NCBI GenBank assembly: GCA_015183035.1
Contig: JACZZP010000010.1
Span: 1,984,001 to 2,048,000 of the forward strand
Direction of reading: 5' to 3'
DNA: 64,000 nucleotides
Source: Meloidogyne chitwoodi
Lineage: Eukaryota; Nematoda; Chromadorea; Rhabditida; Meloidogynidae
Shown: piece by piece, positions 10,546 to 22,274 of the stretch
Numbering within the stretch: the stretch's first letter is position 1
Layout of the letters: each line of letters opens with the position of its first letter
The notes under the pieces: model-generated
What the model saw: only the letters and a program-made list of their open reading frames with translations
Told to the model about the DNA's origin: nothing
Database searches by the model: none
Position numbers and translations under genes: made by a program

Positions 10546-11463
10546 TTATAAATCAACATAATTCAAAACTTCTTTTACCAAAAAAGCAGCCAACAAAGTA
10601 TAACCAATAATTAATAATGTAACCTTTAAACTTCCTTCCTTTCTAGCATCATCCAATTTATTAGTTAATTCTACAATGCATTTTTGTTGTTCTTGTTTTT
10701 CGGCTTTAAGTCGTTTATTCTAAAAAATATTAATTTAAAAAAATTATAGGGTCTGGGTGTTATGTCATTTTAATTTTTAATTAAATTTTTTATAAGATTT
10801 CTTCAAATTAAAACATTTTATACGAAAAGGTTTCGAACCCACAAGCTAAAAAACAATAAATCTTTTATTAACCGACTACACCAAGAAACATGTATATTTA
10901 CTTTAATAAATTTACATATTAAAAATCCAAAAATTAAAAATAAAATAAAAGTTACAATAAATTGAAAGGCTGAAATGCTATCGTTTGCTGCAAGTTCACT
11001 ATCTTCTGCATCATAAGTTTCAAGTGAATCAAGAATAGCTTCTAACGCATAATTTCTCGTCTTTTTTGCGTTAAGGGGAACATTAAAACGGCAGAGTGGA
11101 CATTCAAAAGTATTTTTTAAAGGAGGCTGAAAAAGCCTTTAATTTAATTTAAAAAATTCCGAACCCCTTGTCTTTGTCGATTTAATTGAATACAGCTTTT
11201 TTTAACAGCATCAATACAATTAACACAAAATGTATGTCCACAATGTAGAATTTCAGGTGATCTGAAGAAAACTGACAGACAAACTGGACAATGAAGAGGA
11301 GAAGAATCTATCCTAATTTTTTGAGCATCTTCAATCTCTGCGCATTTCTTCTTAAAATTTTTTATATTAAATTGTTTACTTAATAAAAATAAACCTTGCT
11401 TTCTTCATTATCTGTAATGACATTTACTATTTTCTTTCCAATCCATTTAACAAAAGAATCCAT
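10546..11463 (-). CDS. RING-finger E3 ubiquitin ligase with a C-terminal membrane anchor, 199 aa
   Basis: Minus-strand exons 11463-11395, 11350-11165, 11126-10956 and 10719-10546 are all phase 0. Residues about 38-98 form a C3HC4 RING: CPVC, then CGHTFCVNC, then CPLC in the next exon. Such fingers bind an E2 enzyme and pass ubiquitin to a substrate. After an acidic linker (ETYDAEDSELAANDS) comes a short coiled coil (NKRLKAEKQEQQK), and the last 25 residues hold one hydrophobic segment (LLIIGYTLLAAFLV) just before the stop, so the protein is probably tail-anchored with the RING in the cytosol. There is no B-box, so it is not a full TRIM protein. Intron 3 contains a tRNA-like sequence. The substrate cannot be told from the sequence. 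Confidence 0.8.
10822..10890 (-). repeat. tRNA-like sequence in intron 3 of the RING gene
   Basis: On the minus strand CTTGGTGTAGTCGGTTAA (A-box-like) precedes GTGGGTTCGAAACC (B-box-like) at tRNA spacing. Stem pairing is poor. Sense to the host gene. Confidence 0.5.
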
Positions 11464-11664
11464 TACAATGCTAAAATCTGAGAAAATGTAAAGACTAAAA
11501 TTTATTAATAAATGTTAGAGAATGTAAAAATATTGAATAAAAAATAATTTAACTCATCAAATAATAATTTTCAAAATTTTTATCAAATTTATTCAAAATA
11601 TATACTTCAAAAGATTATATTAAAAATGAGGACTTTAAAAGTAAAAAATAAATTCAATTTAAAC

Positions 11665-13786
11665 TCATTTCCTATTTCTTTTAGTACTTTCTCTTCCTTC
11701 ATCTTGTCCTTTACGCTTTGATGAAGATGACGTGTTAGCAGTCGAACTCGTTTGCAATAACGAGCTTAATCCGAAGATATCTTCTTCTTCACGTTCAAAC
11801 TGAAAAATTTCAGATTATTATTTAAAATGTGTAAAAAATAACCTGAACAGGACCAGATCTAGCATTATTGTATTTATCTACACTATCACCATCAGCTCCA
11901 GAGAATCCTTTGTCTGGTACGAAGCGATTTGTATTGATTATTTTGTCAAGATCCGCACCATAAATGCCGCTATCAACATCTTTTCCTATATAATTTTTTA
12001 ATTTTAAAAAATAAAAAAATATTACTTGGACGATAAATATGTTGTTGAACATTATCTTGTGGACGCCAAGGTTTGTCATATGTAGTATATGTTTCATCAT
12101 CTATACCACCACTGTCAAGACCCTAAAATTAATAATAACTAAATAAATTGTCAAAAACATACTCCAGTTTGATTAAAGAGACGTGCATCAAATTGTGTTT
12201 CGCCTGTAATCCGAGCACGGGAATCAGGAAGTCCAAGAGCAATTTTTTCACTGATATCACGATCCTATAAATATTAAATCTTAAAATTAATAAATGTTTT
12301 AAATAAACCTTATCACGTTTTAATTTTTCCAATTTATCAGGCCTACTACGTGCAATATTTCGCTCTTTTCGATGATCTTCAACTCTGTCGCGACGAATAG
12401 CTTCTCTTTCTTTAGATTCGTCAATAACTTTTTGATCTTCATCAGCTTCCGCTTTGCGTAAGGCTTGAGATCGTTGTATTCTTGCACTTTGAGCCATTTC
12501 CCTCATTCGCTTTTCTTGTTCAGTTTTTTTGTTTTGTGCAATTCGCCGTTCCATTTGTGCTCTAGTTTCAACAGCCTCTCTCGCTTTTCGTTCAGCAATT
12601 GAAAGTGCTTCAGCCATTTTAGCAAAATTTTCGTTTATATGAACTTGTTGTAATCCACGACCATCAGCTGCCAAACGTTTATCCAAAGCAACAGTATAAC
12701 CTTTGGGGTTCTTCCAATTTGAAATACATGGAGGAATTTTCCAGTCAGCTTGCTCTTTAGTCGTGACCATTAAAATTTCAAAAATAAAATAAAACAATTT
12801 ATAATTATATACTTTTCTTGTTGGTGAATGCATTACTGGAGCCGGCGGAGAAGGCGGCGCACGAGGAATCTTTTGATTTATTCTTAAAAAATCGAATTGA
12901 TAAATAAAAAATTAAAAGAAAAAAATTACTGAAAACGTGGAGGTTCCATCGGATCTTTTTGCTCTTCTACCAAACGAATAATTCTCTGTTGTGCACCACT
13001 TGCGTTCAGTGAAGATTGCTGGCTTGGTGTATAACGAATATACTGAGCAGGTGCAGTCTTTTTCGCATGTTGAACCGGCAAAGCTGCGGCAATCTTAAGG
13101 TTTAATTATTTTTTCTCCTTAAAATACAAAATAAACCTTTGCTGTTGTAATTTTCTCTAAAGCAGCACGTGTTGCTTCTGTTGTTTCCGTAATTTCTTCC
13201 TCATTCGGTTTTTTAAAAGTTTCATCATCATCAAGAATTAATTTTGATTTCATTTCAGAGAGCCGAGAATGGACAATCTAAATTTTTATATTAAACAAAT
13301 AAATGTTAAATAAAACCTTATCCTTTCCATGTCCAATACGAGTTAGTTCATCAAACCGGAGTTTGCCTTCAGAATCAAACTGTAATGCAACAGTATTTTT
13401 AGCCCCGGTGCCTGGCTTATCTGAGCCCATGCCTAAATAGAATATAATTAGGTAAATAATTTTTAAAAATTGAAAGTAAATAATCAACCAATTGGAAATT
13501 GGGCAATATGAATTTCCGGAAATGCTCCTCCATCTCCAAAATCGTCTTGCGTTCGTGGTACAAATCCTTGTCGTCTTCCATATGGAGGTGGTTCTTTTAT
13601 TGCAACAATTTTATTAGAACTCTCACTCAAGGCATTCTCTCTGCCTTTAAACCATGGATCATTAGCATAACCTGCAACTTGTTCTCCATTAGATTGCTTA
13701 ACGCTAACAGGAGCTGGCAGGATTCTTAAAATAAGATTTTAGTTTTCTTCTAAAGAAAAAACTCACTCTCTAAGTTTGAAGGACAT
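11665..13786 (-). CDS. skp-1: SNW-domain spliceosome and transcription factor (SKIP/Prp45)
   Basis: Minus-strand exons: 13786-13767, 13724-13489, 13432-13317, 13277-13137, 13093-12930, 12882-12813, 12770-12309, 12264-12163, 12122-12026, 11985-11843 and 11799-11665. The product is about 561 aa (575 if 12812-12771 is translated), close to human SNW1 (536). The hallmarks are in order: EPPPYGRRQGFVPRTQDDFG and GGAFPEIHIAQFP, the SNW-domain run APAQYIRYTPSQQ, PSPPAPVMHSPTRK, WKIPPCISNWKNPKGY and LAADGRGLQQVHINENFAK, then a charged Glu/Arg coiled coil, then FNQTGGLDSGG and NTNRFVPDKGFSGAD. This protein is an intrinsically disordered part of the activated spliceosome and also a transcription coregulator in the nucleus. 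The first coding exon is only 20 nt. Oddity: between exons 6 and 7 the usual AG acceptor is missing and the 42 nt stay in frame. It is divergent from pfs-2, with a 592-bp gap. Confidence 0.93.
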
Positions 13787-14378
13787 TCTCTAATAGTAGG
13801 ATATGAGCAATCTTATTAAAGCTTTAACTAAAAAAGAAAAATTTATGAATATTAACACAAACAAAAATGACAATAACATAGAAATTAAATGTCAGAACGG
13901 TTTTTCCTGGCGCAAATCGTGGATGGTGGTGATTTGGGCATTGGTGATAAACTTCTTTTATTAAATAAATAAGGCCAAATAACATAAGCCTGCCAATTTA
14001 AAAAGATACTCTATTTCTTATAATTTGTTTCTCTAACTAAGTGTACAGCCTGTTTAGTCGCGAGTATGTATTCAGAGAAATAGTATTTAAATTCCGAGAA
14101 TTAGAGATAAAGAGAAATTGAGACTTTTTTAGTAAGTCTCGCGTGAATAACTAGTTTACTTTGTTCAAAAGTTTCAAATCTTTGTGATCTTGTATTAAGC
14201 AAATGTTTTATCCTTACTCCTTAATCTTTGTCACCAATATGCAGAAATTTCGAAGGCGAATGTTAAATTTTTTTATCATTAATTACCATTTCATTGAGAT
14301 ATGCGTCATCTATATAATTCGTCAAAAGTATTATCTTTCAGATTTATAAGTTCAAGGTGAATACTCATAAATTTTGCT
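13787..14378. promoter_or_regulatory. Shared divergent promoter region of skp-1 and pfs-2
   Basis: Two genes for nuclear RNA-processing proteins start head to head and share this 592-bp gap, so it must hold both promoters. It is less AT-rich than most intergenic DNA here (for example around 13900-13960 and 14050-14170). I see no clear TATA box or trans-splice acceptor that decides a start. Confidence 0.4.
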
Positions 14379-17300
14379 ATGATTGCTGCAGCTCTGCCTC
14401 AAGTGCAACAACAAGTATTTCAGCAACGTGCTTCAACCTCAATGGAAGGTTTTGGTTTTATTAATGTTTTTTGCTTATTAAAATTTTAATGAAATTTTAA
14501 GTTCTACAAAGTTCAGAATCAAACTCTGTGATAAAATCAGTTGACCCTCAAGAATTGGCTAATGATACATCTTTAAAATTTGATTTTTCTTCTACTCAAC
14601 CATCTTCACTTTCTAAACAAGGATTTCGGTTTAAAACTGCAGTGGTATAACGCTTTATTTTAAAGTTTTTCTTTATAACTAAGAGTGCAAAAGGTCACGG
14701 GATCTTTTAGTTTTTAGAGAGAATTTGTTTAAATTGCTTAATTTAGTTTTGAATGTCTAATTTTCACTTTTTAGAATAGACCAGGTGATGATATACCTGA
14801 AGGACCTGGAAGAAGATTAAGAAAAAATGTTGCAAATGTTAGAAAACACATTGATTACGTTGCAAATGTGCTTAATCATGTCGAGGTCTTTTAATAATAT
14901 TTTTATATTTCCTACTTAAAAATAATTCGATGGATTTGAACCGCTTTTTTCACCCATTCGACAATTCTCTTTTTACAATCATTTTAATTATGTTTTCAAA
15001 AATATTAAGGGTCGTTTATGGCAACATTCTCGTTTTAATCGAACAGTTACTCAACCAGATATTCTCTATCAAAATTATGTTCTTCCTCCAGCTTCAACAC
15101 CAGATTTACCTGTTGATTGTGTTTTAACCAAATTTGTTCGTTCAGCAATGAATAAAGTTAAATGTCCAGTTTATTCACTTTGTTGGACGCCAGAAGGGAA
15201 ACGTTTGATAACTGGCGCTTCATCTGGAGAATTTACTTTATGGAATGGAACTGCCTTTAATTTTGAAACAATTTTACAGGTTTTTTTTCTTACCTTTTAG
15301 AGTTGGAAAACTATTTTATAATTTTCAAAGGCTCACGATGTTGCAATTCGTGCAATGAAATGGTCACATAATGATCAATGGCTTGCTTCAGCTGATCACG
15401 ATGGTTTTGTTAAATATTGGCAGCCAAACTTTAACAATGTTCACATGTTTCAAGCACACAAGGACGAGCCAATACGTTCATTAAGGTTCTTTATCTCCTC
15501 AACAAAAATTGTGAAAATTTGTTGATTTTTGGTGTTTAAAAAAACATTTACAACTCTGACTCTTTTATTTTTGCCTTGATTGCGGTAAACATTATAAATA
15601 TTGAAAGAGAAAAAAAGAATTTTTGAGGGTTAAAATTTAGTTTTTTTAAATTCTAATTTGGTAATATTAGTGCTCATTTGAGTGTTTTAAGATCGGTCTG
15701 GGGGAGTTTTTATTAGAGAGTTATACAATTTAAATTTAATAAAAAAAATTTTATCGTTTAATTTTTATCATTTTGAGATGAATTCCTTTCTTCATCTCGG
15801 GTACATTTAAAATTAAAAAAGTTGTTGATTTTTTAATTTGTTAGAAATTGTTTCTAAAAATCAGGTCAAAATTAAAAAAAAAAATATATTTTAATAAACA
15901 AGCCATTCCTCTCGGAGTAAATAAAATATTCAAAATATTTTATAAAATTTAAAAAAAATTTAATTTGTTTTTTTTATTAAAATTAATTTTATTAACAAAA
16001 AAAAATAATTTTCTGGGTGTGTTAATTTTTTTTCATTTTTATAAGGGCAAAAATTAATGTTTTAACATTTTTTTAAAAATTTATTTTATTTATTAAATAA
16101 AGTTTAAAAATTTCGAATTTTCAGAGTTTGGTTTTTATGGCAATCCTCGAGAATATTTTTTTAATATTTTTTATTTTTAACGTCAATAAATTGATTTTTA
16201 AATTTTGAAGATTTTATTTTTTTTCAAACGTCAGAAACTTTTAAGCTACGCTGATTTTGATTTAATTTTGGAGCACAGATCATTTTATAAAATGCTGAGA
16301 GGATAGTTTTGTTAATAAAAATACTCTTTTTTCTATTTGTTTCTTTCAATCTTTTTAATTTTCCTGGCCTCTGTGGAATTATTTGTATTTTTCCTTCATA
16401 ATAACGAGCTTAGATTAAGTTTTAATTTTAATAAACTTTCTCTGTATTTCAAGTTATTTTTTATTTTATTTTTCAATCAATTCTATTCTTATACTAAAAT
16501 AAAAAATATTAATAAAATTATTCTCAAGGATTGCCATTTTTTTAATTAAAAATGTTTTTCTTTTATATACATATGTATATATTTTTTTTCAAAAAATTTA
16601 TTTTTTGTTGTTTTCCACAGTTTTTGTCCCACTGATGTGAAATTAGTTACTGGCTCAGACGATTCAACCGCACGGGTTTGGGACTTTGCCAGATGTAATG
16701 AAGAACGTGTGTTACGTGGACATGGTGCTGATGTTCGTTCTGTAGACTGGCACCCTACAAAAGCTTTGATTGCAACAGGGTCACGAGATACACAACAACC
16801 AGTTAAACTTTGGGATGCAAAAACAGGACAATGCTTGGCTACATTGTTAGTTTAAACAAAATTTATTAAATTACTAAAAATTAATTTTGATTTATTTTTA
16901 CTTCATTTTTTGGGGGTTTAATTTCATGTAAAATAAAAGATTAAACTATTTATGTAATTTATTTAAGAATATTCTGTAAGTGATGGTTGTGGTCTAGTGG
17001 TATATCTCCCCGATGGCTAGTCTTTCTTTTATGAGGTTCGACCCTTTCCGTCTCTCCTCTCCTTTTGTCTTATATTTCATTTAATTAAGTTTTATAAAAT
17101 TAAAGTTTTAATATTACATTAAAAAAATTTTTTTTAATTTTAGACATGATCATAAAAACTCAGTTATGGCCGTTCAATGGAATAAAAATGGTAATTGGCT
17201 TCTAACTGGTTCAAGAGATCACGTAATAAAACTTTATGATATACGAATGATGAGAGAAGTACAAACATTTAGAGGTCATAAAAAGGAAGTTACAGGTTTT

Positions 17301-18560
17301 CTTTAAATTACCTTTTTTAATTTTTAAAAATTAATTATTTTCTTAAGCCCTTGCATGGCACCCTGTACATGAAGGTCTTTTTGTCAGTGGTGGTGGAGAT
17401 GGTGCTTTAGGTTATTGGCTAGTAAATAATGATAGAGAACTAGCATTGTTAGAACAAGCGCATGATATGGCTATTTGGACATTGGAATGGCACCCACTTG
17501 GACATATTTTGGCAACAGGTTTAATTTTTTTTAAATTTTTTTGGATCATCTCTCCTTTTCATTTTTAAGGATCTAATGACAATAACACAAAATTTTGGTC
17601 TCGTAATCGTCCTGGAGATACACAGGAGGATGTCTTTGGAATGACAACAGTTTCTTTTTTAATTTTTAAAAAATAAATTTTTAAAAAATTTAAGGTTGGT
17701 GGGTTGTTTACTTCCTCATCTGTGCATAACTTTGATGATGAAAAGGAACCAATTCCTATAGCTACTGATGAAGAGCCACAAATACCAGGTTTTTTATTTT
17801 ATTTATTTTTTATTTAAAAAAATATCTTAAAAAAGGTTTGGGAATTGATGAATCATTGCGTCGTGATATGAATAAAGATTTTGGTGCAATTCCTGCTTCA
17901 CTTCCTGGACTTGGAGGACCTACTAATTCTACACCTTTTGATCAAAATAGTAAAAGACAAGGACAAATTGGTGGAAGGTATCAGCCTAAACGAAATCAAC
18001 GACAATTTGAAAGGATGTGGATGGGTTAGTTTTTTTAGATTTAATAAAAGATTTTCATGGTTTCCTCATAGAATTATTCAGAATTTTGCTTATTTTCCCT
18101 ACTAGCGGAATTTTCAATAATCTCTCCACAACGTCCTCAAGATTATTAAGAAAAAAATTTTTTTTAATAATTAATTTTTAAAGTTGCTCGTCCCGGTGGC
18201 CAACAAGATACTTATGATGAATATGACCAAGAAGAAGAGGAAGAACAACAATATTTAAATAATAATGATCTTATTCCTCCTCAACATTTTAATAATAATA
18301 ATTATTTACGTCCACAAATTATGGAACAACAACCTCTTCAAAATCATTTAATTCAACAACAACAACGTCCACCATTTTATATTCATCAAAATCAACAATC
18401 ATCATTTCCTCCACAACAATTTAATAGTAGACCACCTAGAGGAATAAATAATAATAATAGTGGCTATTTTTACCCACAACAGCCAAGTCTACATTCAATG
18501 AAACAATCACAACAACAACGCCAAAATTTTCAACGTTTCCCCCCTCCACGATTTTTTTAA
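14379..18560 (+). CDS. pfs-2: WD40 subunit of the mRNA 3'-end cleavage and polyadenylation complex (WDR33/Pfs2)
   Basis: Exons 14379-14448, 14502-14644, 14775-14885, 15010-15279, 15331-15485, 16621-16845, 17144-17295, 17348-17518, 17570-17649, 17695-17788, 17836-18024 and 18184-18560 give 678 aa with consistent phases. Diagnostic runs match WDR33: [98 protein letters not shown] and [17 protein letters not shown]. These form a seven-bladed beta-propeller at about residues 130-420 which, in the family, reads the AAUAAA hexamer as part of CPSF in the nucleus. The C-terminal tail differs from vertebrates: instead of a collagen-like Gly/Pro region there is a Gln/Asn/Pro-rich tail of about 125 residues. 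Intron 5 (1.1 kb) carries a foldback element; intron 6 carries a tRNA-like sequence. Confidence 0.94.
15486..16620 (+). other. Long intron 5 of pfs-2
   Basis: At 1.1 kb this intron is more than ten times the usual length here. It holds a foldback element at 16137-16537 and otherwise AT-rich simple sequence. I see no exon inside. Confidence 0.6.
16137..16537. mobile_element. MITE-like foldback in pfs-2 intron 5
   Basis: The left arm ATGGCAATCCTCGAGAATA, then AATATTTTTTATTTT, is matched inverted on the right by AATATTAATAAAATTA, then TTCTCAAGGATTGCCAT. The arms extend imperfectly for roughly 65 bp. Non-coding. Confidence 0.6.
16982..17052 (+). repeat. tRNA-like sequence in intron 6 of pfs-2
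   Basis: TTGTGGTCTAGTGGTATATC resembles a tRNA D-arm (A-box), and GAGGTTCGACCCTTTCC a T-arm (B-box). The acceptor stem does not close well. Sense to the host gene. Confidence 0.5.
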
Positions 18561-18662
18561 AAAAAAAAGAATAATTTTCTTAAATATATTGTAATAGTTC
18601 TTATGTGGAATAAGTAAAGTTTTTTGTTTGAAAAATTTTTTTTTAATTTTGGAAAATATTTT

Positions 18663-18801
18663 ACTTGTCCAGACATTTTGTCGATAGAAATTGTACGACA
18701 TTTTGTAACAGCAAAAAGTCATGGGTTCGGGTAAACGAAATGTAATTTTTTGCCTTAGAGGCGAAATGTCGTGCAATTTTGTTCGATGAAATGTACAGGT
18801 C
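18663..18801. mobile_element. MITE-like inverted repeat after pfs-2
   Basis: The left arm (ACATTTTGTCGATAGAAATT then GTACGACATTTTG) recurs inverted on the right (CGAAATGTCGTGCAATTTTG then TTCGATGAAATGTACAGG). The remainder of the 18561-18923 gap is 3' flank of two convergent genes. Confidence 0.6.
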
Positions 18802-18923
18802 ACATATTTTAAATGGGAGAGAAAAGCGTAAATTGGGCGCAATACCATGTTTGGCGCCTGGACCTTCTCTTTTTAAAAAAAAATAAAATTAGAATACAAA
18901 AAATAAAAATAAATAAATTCCAT

Positions 18924-19975
18924 TTATCTTCCCTCAAATAAAGTTTTCTGTTTTAATTTTTGAAGGTAATCATTTGTCAAAAAATTATCAATTTTGCCAC
19001 ATATATTTTTCATTTCTTCATTTTGATAAAAGTCAACAAATCTTTCAAGTATTTTTAATGCTTCTTTTGCTTCTTGAATTTTAAATAATTCTGTTTCAAT
19101 TTTTTCAATTTGCTCAATTTCATTTTTTGAACATAATTTTAATATTTTTTCAATTGTTGGAGACGCACAATTGCTCATTTCTTCTTTTTCTATATTTTCA
19201 ATTAATTCACCTTTAATAGGCCCTTCTGTTTGCTAGAAATTTTTTTCTTTTTAATTAAAATTTGGAAAAATATGAAATTATTGGGGGACAGAGTGAAAAT
19301 GCTATATTAAACCTTGAATTCTGCCAAAAAATTTTCAAGTTGTTCATCTAATTCTAAGCAATAAACATTAATATCATTTTTCTCTTTTGCATTTTTGAAG
19401 TGAATGGAATGACGTTTTTTGAATTTGCCTAACCATCCTTCTGATGCTTTAAAGCTTGTAATATTCAAATTTTTGGCCAACTCCAATGCTTTTTCCTAAA
19501 TTAAAAAAAAATTAAAAATATGCATAAACAAAATATTTTATAAATCATTTAGACAAAACTTTCATATTTTAGTCACACAAAAATACCAAAAAACCCTCTC
19601 TTTCGACCTATTCATAATTTAAAAAAAGTTTAATAAAACCTTCAAATGTCTGCCATTAATTTGAATACCTTGAACATTCATACATTTAACCCATAAAAGC
19701 ACACCTTCATCAATATTTGAATATTTTATTGGTTGAATACAAGATGCTCTTTTTGTTATTTTACTATTTCCTTTATTTATTGCATCAAGAATTTTTTCCT
19801 TTTTTTGTAAAATTCTTCTAATAGTTCTGGATTCAATATTAAATTGTTTGCTTAAATAATCTGAGCTTTTCCCTCCTTGAGAAGCTTCTATTATTATTTG
19901 TTTTTTTGTTTCAAGAGTTATTACACTACGTCTTCTTTTAATTATAATTTGTGAATTTGATTGATTAGAAGACAT
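18924..19975 (-). CDS. CENP-B/Tigger-like DNA-binding protein without transposase domain, 275 aa
   Basis: Minus-strand exons 19975-19640, 19495-19313 and 19232-18924 are phase 0 and give 275 aa. Residues about 12-70 are a pogo/CENP-B-type helix-turn-helix (RRSVITLETKKQIIIEAS, then SSDYLSKQFNIESRTIRRIL). Residues about 95-155 are the second, Tc5/CENP-B-type DNA-binding helix set (KALELAKNLNITSFKASEGW, LGKFKKRHSIHFKN). In transposases of this group a DDE nuclease follows; here it is replaced by about 110 residues rich in Glu/Lys/Ile, probably helical, ending LQKLKQKTLFEGR. The intron-exon structure and lack of stops suggest a host gene derived from a transposase. Expected role: sequence-specific DNA binding in the nucleus. 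A truncated element copy is the alternative. Confidence 0.75.
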
Positions 19976-20036
19976 TTATTTAAATTTAAAGAATCTAAAA
20001 AAGGTAATAATTTCCTTCTTTACCTACAAATGGTCA

Positions 20037-20120
20037 AAGGAACATAATGGTCAGATAGCAATATTTTTTATCTTTTTAAAAAATCATTTTTTGATTTTCC
20101 CCTGATATTATGTTCCATTG
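20037..20120. repeat. Short inverted repeat
   Basis: GGAACATAATGGTCAG on the left is matched inverted on the right by CCTGATATTATGTTCC, with an AT-rich loop. It lies in the 313-bp gap between the CENP-B-like gene and mrpl-20. Confidence 0.5.
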
Positions 20121-20288
20121 AAAATTAAAAGTAAAGAAGAGAGGATTTTATAATTCTAAAAAAATATTTTAAAAATCAAGAAAATGTATAACATGGATTA
20201 AATCAATTTAAAAAAATAAAAAACCTCAAAATAAATTTTGTTTTTAAAATAAAAATTTTCAAAGAAAAAAAGTAACTTGTGTAAATAA

Positions 20289-21039
20289 TCAATATTCTTC
20301 CACTTTAAGTTTTCTTGGAATATTTATATGTCTTTCTTGTGGCGCTGTAGGATACATTCTTGCCTCAGGGAATGGCTGTCCAAAAAGACATGATTCAGTC
20401 TGAACATGTTCTAAATCCTCTGATTTTGTTACAATTTTAATTCCGTCATCCAAAGCCATTTTTTGTGTTAAATCGACTAGTGACTAAAATAAAAAAAATT
20501 AAAAATTTTAATTAAAAAAAAACCTTAAAAGTCTTTGGTTCATATATTGCCAATTGAACAATAATTTTATTATCCAAAAGAATATGGGCCTTACTCAGCA
20601 TTGTTTTGAATACATCATAGTCTACATTGTGTTCTTCTAATGCTGCTTTCAATCTTTCTTCGCTATACTTAAATTTAAAAAAAAATTAAAAAAATCTTTC
20701 AAAAAATACAGAAAAATTCACAAATATTAAAAAATAATATTAGAAATTTAACAAACATGTTTTTCCAGTTTAGGAGCATCTTGTCTTTGCATATCCATAT
20801 AAATAAAAATTTTATTAAGATTTCGAGATCCTTTTTTGACTGTATTTAAACATTGTCCGTATTGCCACTTAAATATAATATTTAATTTTTTAATCTCTTT
20901 AATTTATTAAAAATAAAACCGCAGTAAAACGTTTAAGTCGTTCACGTCTTGGCCAAATTGATGGTTTCGGAATTATATTAAATGGATGATAACTTCCATA
21001 AAATATTCGTCTTAGCCCAAGTAGATCAGTGAAATGCAT
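20289..21039 (-). CDS. mrpl-20: Mitochondrial large-subunit ribosomal protein L20 (bL20m), 189 aa
   Basis: Minus-strand exons 21039-20920, 20867-20757, 20667-20524 and 20483-20289 are phase 0 and give 189 aa. The bL20 signature is clear: ERLKAALEEHNVDYDVFKTM followed by LLDNKIIVQLAIYEPKTFKS, the run that in MRPL20 reads LADLAIYEPKTFKSL. The N-terminus is basic (LGLRRIFYGSYHPFNIIPKP) and suits import into mitochondria. The role is assembly and structure of the mitochondrial large ribosomal subunit. Compared with human MRPL20 (149 aa) there is an extra C-terminal tail of about 45 residues (ESCLFGQPFPEARMYPTAPQ). The central basic rRNA-binding part is more diverged than the C-terminal half. The gene is head to head with the glycosyltransferase gene at 22275. 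Confidence 0.88.
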
Positions 21040-22274
21040 TTATTTAATTGAATAAATTCCTAAAAATAAAGTTAAAGAAAATTTAAAAAAAAATTTGTTT
21101 TTCTAAAATTAAAAAAAACGAACAACTAAAATAATCAACTTTAAAAATACATAAAATTAATCTTTATTAGCAATATGTTTTTATTTTGTAAAATTTATAA
21201 TTTGTATATTTCTCTACTTTTAATATTTCTTTTCTCTTTTTTCTTTTCTCTTAAATATTTCTTATTTTTCTCTCTTTTTTACTAATTTTTAATTATATAA
21301 AGAAGATTTATTTCTTTAAAGTGTTAATTTGTTTATTTTTTAATTTTTAATCAAAAAACTTCAAAAAATTGTAATTAATTCAAAACTTTTACTTTTTTAC
21401 ATTCGCGGCAAACTCATAAATCACAAAAAATATATAAAATTGATGAATAGAAAATAATTTACTTTTCTCTATTTTTCTCTTAATTTTTCCCGAATAATTA
21501 CACCGGTTTTGCCCTCTTGTTCCACCAACACAATAAAATATATAAATTTATAATTTTATTTTATAATTATTATATTTTTTATTGGTCAAATATTTTTTTC
21601 TAAATTTTTCAATTAAAAAATATTCATCATTTTTATTATTTTCTTTTATTCATTTAATACATTTATTCACTTTTACCCCTCTTCTTTTTTAATTTTTTTA
21701 TTCTTTAATTTTTAAATAATTTTAATTAAACACAATTTTTATTTTTTTATTCTTTTTAATTTTATTTTAAAATTAAATTTACATTTATTTTTGCTTATTT
21801 TTTCACTCCATTTTCGCTTCATTCAACAAACAAAAAAACATTCTCATTTTTTGTTTTATAGCTTTCGTCTTCCTTCCCATCTGTTTTGAATTTTTAATTA
21901 AAATTTCCTTTATATTGATTTTAATTATTTTAAATTATGAGGGAAGACTTTGGGGGTAAAGATTTTATTTAAAAAAAAATTTTTTTAATTTTTCATTTAA
22001 AAATAGTAAGTAAATTTATAAAAATATTTTTTAATATTTTTAATTACTTATTACACTACTTGTTGTATTATTTTATTTTTAATCTTTTTCCCTCTCTTAA
22101 ATATATTTAACAATAAATTTAATCTTCTTTTATATTTTTTGTCAATTGAAAAAAATATTCTTTTTTTTTAAATAAATCTCAACATTTTTTTAATGTGACT
22201 CAATTTCATATTTAATTTTATATTTTCCTTTTTTAATTTATTAATTTAATTTTTTTCAGTTTTTTGTTTAATTT
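21040..22274. promoter_or_regulatory. Divergent intergenic region, mrpl-20 / glycosyltransferase
   Basis: 1.2 kb of very AT-rich DNA between two divergent start codons, with long T-rich runs on the plus strand. It must include both promoters. I see no exon, RNA gene or clear inverted repeat. Confidence 0.4.
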
